Shown: piece after piece, positions 24,291 through 31,400 of the stretch
How the letters are laid out: each line of letters opens with the position of its first letter
How positions within the stretch are numbered: position 1 is the stretch's first letter
Assembly: GCA_002786385.1 (NCBI GenBank)
Contig: PGCN01000022.1
Span: 1 to 33,597 of the forward strand
Reading direction: 5' to 3'
Source of the DNA: Flavobacterium sp. FEMGT703F
GTDB taxonomy: Bacteria > Bacteroidota > Bacteroidia > Flavobacteriales > Flavobacteriaceae
Length of the DNA stretch: 33,597 bases
Program-made: the position numbers and the translations under genes
Notes under the pieces: model-generated
What the model was told of the DNA's origin: nothing
Seen by the model: the letters and a program-made list of their open reading frames with translations, nothing else
Databases searched by the model: none

Positions 24291-25688
24291 TTATTGTTCG
24301 TAACCCAAGATTCTCAAAACATCTTCGGAACTTTGTTGTTCAGAAAAAACTTCTGTCGCTAAGATGCCGTTTTCGTCTCTGTCTATTAGAATGTGTTTGG
24401 GTTGCGGAATCAAACAGTGGTGTAATCCGCCGAATCCTCCGATGGTTTCCTGATACGCTCCGGTGTTGAAAAAACCAATGTATAAAGGTTTTTCCTTGTT
24501 GTATTTCGGCAGATAAACGGCGTTCATATGCTGCTCGGAGTTGTAGTAATCATCGCTATCGCAAGTCATTCCGCCTAACAATACCCTTTCATAAGTGTCG
24601 TTCCAACGGTTTACAGCCAACATTACAAAGCGCTTGTTGATGGCCCAAGTATCCGGTAATGTGGTGATGAAAGACGAGTCAATCATATTCCAGTTTTCAC
24701 GATCGTTTTGTTTCTTTTGGTACAAAACTTGGTAAATGGCACCGCCTGATTCACCTACAGTAAACGAACCGAATTCGGTAAAAATATGCGGAACATCTAC
24801 TTCTGCCTCGTCGCAAGCAATCTTAATTTGATTTAAGATTTCATCAATCATGTATTGGTAGTCGTATTCGAAGGCCAATGAATTTTTGATTGGGAAACCG
24901 CCGCCAATATTCAAGCTGTCTAAGGTAGGACATTCTCTTTTTAAGGCGATGTACACTTTCATACATTTCAATAATTCGTTCCAGTAGTAGGCTGTGTCGC
25001 GAATACCGGTATTGATAAAGAAGTGCAACATTTTCAGTTCCACTTGTTTGTTTTCTTGAATTTGTTTTCGGTAAAACGGAACGATGTCTTTGTAACCGAT
25101 ACCCAAACGAGAAGTGTAGAATTCAAACTTCGGCTCTTCTTCGGCAGCAATACGAATACCGATTTTGAACTTGCCTTTAATTTGTTCTTGCAGCAAATCC
25201 AATTCTTCGTAATTGTCGATTACCGGTATGGTTTTGTTGTGACCGTTGTTCATCAATCGAGCAATATTGGTCACATACTCATCGCGTTTGAAACCGTTAC
25301 AAACTACGTAGGTGTTTTTATTGATTTTACCTTCTGCCATTAATTTCTCAACAATGTTGATGTCGTAGGCCGAAGAAGTTTCAATGTGTATGTTGTTTTT
25401 AAAAGCCTCATTCATGATGAACTTAAAGTGAGAACTTTTGGTGCAATAGCAGTAATAGTATTTGCCTTCGTAACCAATTTTTTCCATCCCTTTTCTAAAC
25501 CAACCTTTGGCTTTGTTGATGTTGTTGGAAATAGCAGGAAGATAAGTAAACTTCAACGGCGTACCGTATTGTTCTACCAATTTCATCAAATCGATGTTGT
25601 GGAACTGAAGTGTGTCTTTGTTTAAAGTAAATTCTTCTTGTGGAAAATAGAAAGTTTGGTTAATTAAGTCGTAATATTTAGTGTTCAT
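24291..25688 (-). CDS. speA: Arginine decarboxylase, PLP fold III
   Basis: Decarboxylates arginine to agmatine, the first step of the agmatine route to polyamines. The 465 residues show the fold III PLP decarboxylase pattern: PLP lysine K84 in YYYCYCTKSSHF, the GGGFP glycine loop near 258-262, and the catalytic cysteine in GGMTCDSDD near 376-384. It is much shorter than E. coli SpeA (about 650 residues) and is of the compact type seen in Bacteroidota. An alternative substrate such as ornithine or diaminopimelate cannot be excluded. No agmatinase gene lies next to it in this window. A 59-codon ORF is located just upstream. Confidence 0.88.
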   Translation of the reverse strand: MNTKYYDLINQTFYFPQEEFTLNKDTLQFHNIDLMKLVEQYGTPLKFTYLPAISNNINKAKGWFRKGMEKIGYEGKYYYCYCTKSSHFKFIMNEAFKNNIHIETSSAYDINIVEKLMAEGKINKNTYVVCNGFKRDEYVTNIARLMNNGHNKTIPVIDNYEELDLLQEQIKGKFKIGIRIAAEEEPKFEFYTSRLGIGYKDIVPFYRKQIQENKQVELKMLHFFINTGIRDTAYYWNELLKCMKVYIALKRECPTLDSLNIGGGFPIKNSLAFEYDYQYMIDEILNQIKIACDEAEVDVPHIFTEFGSFTVGESGGAIYQVLYQKKQNDRENWNMIDSSFITTLPDTWAINKRFVMLAVNRWNDTYERVLLGGMTCDSDDYYNSEQHMNAVYLPKYNKEKPLYIGFFNTGAYQETIGGFGGLHHCLIPQPKHILIDRDENGILATEVFSEQQSSEDVLRILGYEQ

Positions 25689-25742
25689 TTAGGATACAGA
25701 ATTTTAGATTAATTTATTTTTCAAAACAAAGTAATCTGTCAT

Positions 25743-25922
25743 TCAAACTCTAATATTAGCGTAAATAATGGGTAGTTTTTCCTGAAATAAGAAGGTTATA
25801 GGCGAGAGTAATGTGCTGGGATCGCTTTTTTGTTGTAAAAAAGCGGAAGTATCGGCTAAGAAACAAGCGCTAATTTCTTGGCTGTAAATACTGTAGTTGT
25901 TGGTGTTAGCACATTTTTTCAT
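25743..25922 (-). CDS. Possible 59-residue small protein or leader ORF upstream of arginine decarboxylase
   Basis: ATG at 25922, stop TGA at 25743, 59 residues (starts MKKCANTNNYSIYSQEIS, ends PIIYANIRV). The protein is not recognised and has neither a signal peptide nor a membrane segment. A consensus TTG-N21-TACATTTG promoter lies just above, with the -7 element 5 bases from the ATG, so the transcript would be nearly leaderless. It ends 54 bases before the decarboxylase start, so the transcript could continue into speA. It may be a true small gene, a regulatory leader peptide, or a chance ORF in a 5' leader of about 235 bases. Confidence 0.45.
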   Translation of the reverse strand: MKKCANTNNYSIYSQEISACFLADTSAFLQQKSDPSTLLSPITFLFQEKLPIIYANIRV

Positions 25923-25927
25923 TAGGG

Positions 25928-25935
25928 CAAATGTA
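25928..25935 (-). promoter_or_regulatory. -7 element TACATTTG upstream of the small ORF and speA
   Basis: On the minus strand TACATTTG (25935-25928) matches TAnnTTTG. A TTGTTG lies about 21 bases farther upstream. Transcription should begin near 25922, the ATG of the small ORF, giving speA a leader of about 235 bases. Confidence 0.6.
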
Positions 25936-25979
25936 AAAAATAATATTTTCGAAATACAACAATTTTAAGTAAAAAAATA

Positions 25980-27047
25980 TTAGTTTTTATAATCGATGAA
26001 TGATTTTGTAATTAATTCATTATCAGCTTCTTGGTTGATTTTGATTTTACCAACACCATCAAGCAAAGCAAATTGAATCTTACCATATTCATTTTTTTTG
26101 TCGTGAATCAGTAAATCCATGATGGGTTGAAGATCGTTTTCTTCAAAATCAATTATTCCGAAAATACTTTTTAAAGATTGTTTGATTTCGAAATACGCCA
26201 CTTCTGTTAACAATCCTTTTTGCCATGAAATGTAGCTTTCCATAATCATTCCGGCGGCTATGGCTTCACCGTGAAGCAAATCGGTTTTGGTTTCATTTTC
26301 CAGAAAGTAACTTTCGATAGCGTGGCCTAAAGTATGACCAAAATTCAAGGCTTTTCGGATGCCGTTTTCTGTCGGGTCTTGGCTTACTATTTCGTTTTTA
26401 ATGGCTATAGAGCGATGAATTAAGGTATCGAAGTCGGCAAAATCAACTTGGCTTAAGTCTTTAAATTCTGCCCAATAAGCAGCATCGAAAATTAAGCCGT
26501 GTTTGAGCATTTCGGCTAATCCGGAACGCATTTGGTTTTGTGGTAATGTCGATAAGTATTCTGTGTCAATCAACACCATTTTTGGTACATTGATAACGCC
26601 GATTTGATTTTTTAAATTGCCTAAATCCACGCCGTTTTTACCACCAATAGAAGCGTCAACCATAGCTAATAATGTGGTTGGTATATTGATAAAATCAATA
26701 CCTCTTTTAAAGGTTGATGCTACAAAGCCACCAATATCAGTAATAACGCCACCGCCTATATTAATGAGTAGTGTTTTTCGATCGGCACCCAATTCAGTCA
26801 AGATGTTCCAAATTTCCACGCAAGTCGAAATGTTCTTTTCCGATTCTCCCGATTCAATCTCTATGATTTCAATGGTTTTATCTGTAGCCAAGAACGATAA
26901 AAAGCGCAACAAACACAATTCGTTGGTGTGACTGTCTACCAAGATAAACAAGTTGGAATACTTGTTGTTTTTGATAAAAGTATTGAGGGTTTCGTATTCC
27001 TTTTCTCCGAATAAAACCGGATAACCGTTGGCTTGAATGGTTTGCAT
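25980..27047 (-). CDS. aroB: 3-dehydroquinate synthase
   Basis: Second step of the shikimate pathway, NAD and metal dependent, cytoplasmic. The 355 residues have NIGGGVITDIGGF (97-109), DASIGGKNGV (131-140) and KNQIG, plus the three metal ligands E179 (GLAEMLKHG), H238 (NFGHTLGHAIE) and H259 (LLHGEAIAAGM). The length is normal. It faces away from proline dehydrogenase with an 88-base gap that holds both promoters. Its stop is 57 bases above the small ORF on the same strand. Confidence 0.96.
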   Translation of the reverse strand: MQTIQANGYPVLFGEKEYETLNTFIKNNKYSNLFILVDSHTNELCLLRFLSFLATDKTIEIIEIESGESEKNISTCVEIWNILTELGADRKTLLINIGGGVITDIGGFVASTFKRGIDFINIPTTLLAMVDASIGGKNGVDLGNLKNQIGVINVPKMVLIDTEYLSTLPQNQMRSGLAEMLKHGLIFDAAYWAEFKDLSQVDFADFDTLIHRSIAIKNEIVSQDPTENGIRKALNFGHTLGHAIESYFLENETKTDLLHGEAIAAGMIMESYISWQKGLLTEVAYFEIKQSLKSIFGIIDFEENDLQPIMDLLIHDKKNEYGKIQFALLDGVGKIKINQEADNELITKSFIDYKN

Positions 27048-27067
27048 TTTTTTGTCGAATTGAGCCC

Positions 27068-27075
27068 CAAAAATA
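27068..27075 (-). promoter_or_regulatory. -7 element TATTTTTG of aroB
   Basis: On the minus strand TATTTTTG (27075-27068) fits TAnnTTTG, 20 bases above the aroB ATG. Confidence 0.55.
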
Positions 27076-27109
27076 AAGTAAAATTAATATATAATCGTTA
27101 GAGACTATT

Positions 27110-27117
27110 TATATTTG
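27110..27117 (+). promoter_or_regulatory. -7 element TATATTTG of proline dehydrogenase
   Basis: TATATTTG fits TAnnTTTG and lies 18 bases above the ATG at 27136. The upstream TTG at 27115 overlaps the element, which rules it out as a start. Confidence 0.6.
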
Positions 27118-27135
27118 TGCCATCAATTCAATACC

Positions 27136-28308
27136 ATGGAAAAAATTTTCAATAATACAGAGGTGGCTTTTGCCCTCAAAACCGATACTGAACTCGACAG
27201 GGCGTATTTTTTATTCAAAATGATTGACAGTGAACCATTGGTTCGCATCGGAACGGCCGTTACCAATTTTGCTTTAAAAGCGCATTTACCGGTGGAAGGT
27301 TTGATTAGAGCTACTGTTTTTGATCATTTTTGTGGCGGAACTACCGAAGACGATTGCTTGACTGTAGTGGATAAAATGTACACCAAAGGCGTTTCGTCTG
27401 TATTGGATTATTCTGTGGAAGGCAAGGAAGAAGAAGCGCAGTTTGATGCAGCTTTGGAAATGACTCTTAAAACGATTGAATTTGCCAAGGAAAGAGCGGC
27501 AATTCCGTTTGCAGTTTTCAAACCAACGGGTTTCGGACGCTTTTATTTGTATGAAAAAATAGGGGAAAAGCAAGCGTTAACTGTTGAAGAACAAAACGAA
27601 TGGAATAGAGTAGTGGAGCGCTTTGATAAAGTTTGCAAAGCGGCTTATGAAAAAGATGTTGCTTTATTGATTGACGGAGAAGAAAGTTGGATGCAAGATG
27701 CAGCCGATGATTTGGTAACCGAAATGATGCGACAATACAATAAAGAGAAGGCAATCGTTTTTAACACTTTGCAATTGTACCGTTGGGACCGATTGGATTA
27801 TTTGAAAAAGCTACATGAACAAGCCAAAACTGAAGGTTTCTACATCGGAATGAAGTTGGTTCGCGGCGCTTACATGGAAAAAGAAAACAAACGTGCCGAA
27901 GAGAAAGGTTATCCGACGCCAATTTGTGAAAGCAAGGAGGCCACTGATATTAACTATGATAAGACTGTAGCCTACATGATGGAACATTTGGATAAAATGG
28001 CCATTTTTGCCGGAACGCACAATGAGTTGAGTTCTTACAAATTAATGGAGTTGATGGAAGCCAAAGGCGTATTGAAAAACGACAATCGTATTTGGTTTGG
28101 GCAGTTGTATGGTATGAGCGATAACATCAGTTATAATTTAGCAGCTCATGGTTACAATGTGGCCAAATATTTGCCTTTTGGCCCGGTGCGTGATGTCATG
28201 CCGTATTTAATCAGAAGAGCGGAAGAAAACACTTCAGTAGCCGGTCAAACGAGCAGGGAATTGAATTTGTTGAAAATCGAAAGAGACCGCAGAAAAATCG
28301 AAAAATAA
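27136..28308 (+). CDS. putA: Proline dehydrogenase
   Basis: FAD-dependent oxidation of proline to pyrroline-5-carboxylate. 390 residues from the ATG at 27136; the TTG at 27115 is rejected because it lies in the promoter element. The TIM-barrel fold has the segments FAVFKPTGFGR near 118-128, MKLVRGAYMEKE near 237-248, FAGTHNE near 288-294, and the signature YLPFGPVRDVMPYLIRRAEENTS near 351-373. This is the monofunctional PRODH of Bacteroidota, without the P5C dehydrogenase domain, so PutA in the E. coli sense is not implied and the symbol is used loosely. A terminator follows. Confidence 0.93.
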   Translation: MEKIFNNTEVAFALKTDTELDRAYFLFKMIDSEPLVRIGTAVTNFALKAHLPVEGLIRATVFDHFCGGTTEDDCLTVVDKMYTKGVSSVLDYSVEGKEEEAQFDAALEMTLKTIEFAKERAAIPFAVFKPTGFGRFYLYEKIGEKQALTVEEQNEWNRVVERFDKVCKAAYEKDVALLIDGEESWMQDAADDLVTEMMRQYNKEKAIVFNTLQLYRWDRLDYLKKLHEQAKTEGFYIGMKLVRGAYMEKENKRAEEKGYPTPICESKEATDINYDKTVAYMMEHLDKMAIFAGTHNELSSYKLMELMEAKGVLKNDNRIWFGQLYGMSDNISYNLAAHGYNVAKYLPFGPVRDVMPYLIRRAEENTSVAGQTSRELNLLKIERDRRKIEK

Positions 28309-28312
28309 AATT

Positions 28313-28338
28313 AAGCCTCATTAGTTTGAGGTTTTTTT
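28313..28338 (+). terminator. Intrinsic terminator after proline dehydrogenase
   Basis: CCTCA (28316-28320), loop, TGAGG (28327-28331), extended by weak pairs, followed by a seven-T run. It lies just past the stop codon. Confidence 0.75.
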
Positions 28339-28358
28339 ATAACAATAAATAAAATCAA

Positions 28359-28366
28359 TACTTTTG
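28359..28366 (+). promoter_or_regulatory. -7 element TACTTTTG of the right-hand adhesin
   Basis: TACTTTTG fits TAnnTTTG and would give a 5' leader of about 45 bases before the ATG at 28416. The spacing to any -33 TTTG is poor. Confidence 0.45.
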
Positions 28367-28415
28367 GCCTTTTTAGGGACAAAACCGGTATTTAAACTTA
28401 TATAATTAGTTAAAA

Positions 28416-31400
28416 ATGAAGAGGATTACTTTTTCAAAAACAATAGTTTGGGCTGTAACTTTAATGATGAGCTGGAGTGGTTTTTCTCAAAATCTCTTGA
28501 ACAACGGCGATTTTGAGTTGGGTTTCAACATCGGACATCAAGGTGGGCAAGCGCCCAATTATACAGTTTTAACAACTCCTTACAGCGGTACAACAGCCGC
28601 CGGGAATTGGACCATCTTTACCAATCCGCAACCGGTCAATACAACATCATTCATTACCAGTGGTGATCATACTACCGGTAGTGGCCAAATGATGATTATT
28701 GACGGTACCAATGTAGGCGGTCAACAACGTTTTTGGAAAGCCGGTAACAGTGGTGGAGGTGTTTGTGGTTTAACTGTGGGTGTTACCTATACTTTCTCCT
28801 ACTGGATACGTTCCATCTTTACTACAGCGGGCGGGACTTTGGCCAATATAGGTGTTCAATTTAATAATGCCAATAATGTTACTTTAGTTTCGGGTTCAGC
28901 TGCGGCTCCAACAGTAGCCAATGGTTGGCGTCAGGTGGTGTATACTTTTACACCGACTAATGCTTGTGTTAATATAGAATTGTACAACAACAATACTGAT
29001 TTTGCCGGTAATGATTTTGCGGTAGATGACTTTTCTTTAACCGCACCACCGGTGCCTTTATCTATTAGTTACACCGCTACAAATCCAACTTGTCAGGGAT
29101 TGTCTAATGGTTCGATAGCCGCTTACGCTAATAATGGTGCTACACCTTATGGGAATTATGTTTTGACGGGAGCTGCCAGTCAGACCAATACAACAGGTTT
29201 TTTTACAGGTTTGGCTGCCGGAACTTACACCGTTTCAGTAACAGATAGTGCCGGCACTTTTGTCTCGCAAACCAATATCGTATTGACCAATCCTACCGGG
29301 TTGACCGTGAGTTCGCCTGTCAGTATTTGCTCAGGAGCTTCTACCACTTTAACCGCAAGTGGCGGTGCCACAGGGTATAGTTGGACTGCCAATCCTAGTG
29401 ATGCCAGTTTGACCACTCCCAACATTGCTAATCCCGTGGTTAGCCCAACCCAACCTACAACCTATACGGTATCATCCACAGCTACAACGACTGTGAATTT
29501 GGTTGCTAACGGTAATTTCTCTAACGGTAATGTCGGATTCGATACAGATTATACTTTTTACACGCCGTCCAATACTACTTTAGCCCAAAGAGCTTACGGT
29601 ATTGTCATTAATCCTAACTCTTGGGAAACAGGATTCTCTGCTGCTTGTGTAGATCACACCACTGGAGGCGGATTCATGATGGTGGTTGACGGTTCTACTT
29701 TTAACAGTGGAAACGATTTAGTTTGGGGACAAACAGTAGCGGTTACTCCTGGACAGAACTATACTTTTTCATATTGGTTACAAACAGTTGCTCCTAATAA
29801 TCCGGCCGTTATCAGAACAGTAATTAATGGCACTTTGGTAGGCACGGCCAATGCTTCGGCAACGGTGTGTGGTTGGACACAATATACTTATGTTTGGAAT
29901 TCAGGCGCCAGTACTTCGGCACAAATTCAGCTGTTTAACTCTAATACTAACTCTTCCGGGAATGATTTTGCTTTAGATGATATCGCTTTAACCACTTCAG
30001 TCAATTGTAATGTAAGCGCTTCTGTAACGGTTAGTATCAATACTTCTGTAGCGCCAACCATTGTTTGTGGTACAGCTACTCCGACTTCTCAAGTTTTCAA
30101 CTGGACGGCTTTAGCAGGCGCGACTGGCTATTCTATCTCTTATAGTATTAATGGAGGAACACCTGTGAATGGCGGTACTATTACAGCTACAACATTTACA
30201 GTTACTTCTATAACTTCCAGTGATTCGGTTAGTTTAACTGTTACGCCAACGGGTTCAGGTTGTTTTACTTCGGCTACTAAAATTTGTGGTGCGGCTCCAT
30301 GTCCGCCACCTACGGTTAGTGTAACGCAACAACCTACTTGTGCTGTGCCGACGGGAACTATAGTTTTCACCAATCCTGTTGGTCCATCACCACTTCCAAT
30401 TCCGACTGATTTATTTATTTCTGAAGTGACAGATGAAAGTAGCGGAGCACTTTCCTATATCGAAATTTTTAACGGTACCGGCACCCCTAAAAACCTAGCC
30501 AATTACAAACTGAAAATTTATAATAACGGTAATCCTGGTCCCTCTAATTTTTGCGATTTTGCTTTATCCGGGACACTAAATAATAATGATGTTTATGTAG
30601 TAGGAGTAGGTTCTGCTGCTAACCAAGGAGGCGTAGTTCCTGATTTAGTAGTTAGTGCATGTCCTGGATTTAATACTAACGATAATGTTAGATTGGCTAC
30701 CAGTGCCGATGTAGAATTTGATTTGTGGGGAAGAACCGATGGTGTTGATTTTACTCCGCTAAATCAATCAGGATATACTTATCGTCGATTGGCCACTGCA
30801 CCGCATCCAAGTATGATTTGGAACCCTGCTGATTGGACTGCCATAGACCCGCAAGATTATACAGAAATTGGCTCTTATACTTATCAAACAGCCACTTACG
30901 AATATAGTGTAAACGGTGTTAATTATCAAACGAGTCCAACCTTTACCGGTTTAGCTCCCGGTACTTATAATGTAACCGTTCGAGATTTGGTATCCGGTTG
31001 TGTTTCAACGCCAATTGCTTTGGTAGTTAATCCGGTACCAACTGTTCCGGCGCCTTCGGTTGCTCCGGTGGTGTATTGCCAAAATACAGCTGCTACTCCT
31101 TTAACTGCTACTCCTTCAACAGGAGGTGTTTTAAATTGGTATGGGACTAATGCTACCGGTGGAACAGCTTCAACTACAGCACCAACTCCGAGTACAGCAA
31201 CATTGGGAACAACAACTTACTATGTGAGTCAAACTCTTGGTGGTTGTGAAAGCCCAAGAGCAACTATAACAGTAACGGTTAACAATCAAGCGCCAACAGC
31301 AACACCAATTTTATTTTGTGATGTAGCCAATTCCACATCAACCTCTGTGGCTTTTGATTTTAATAATGTTGGACAAACCAGTTTTTCATATAGTTATACC

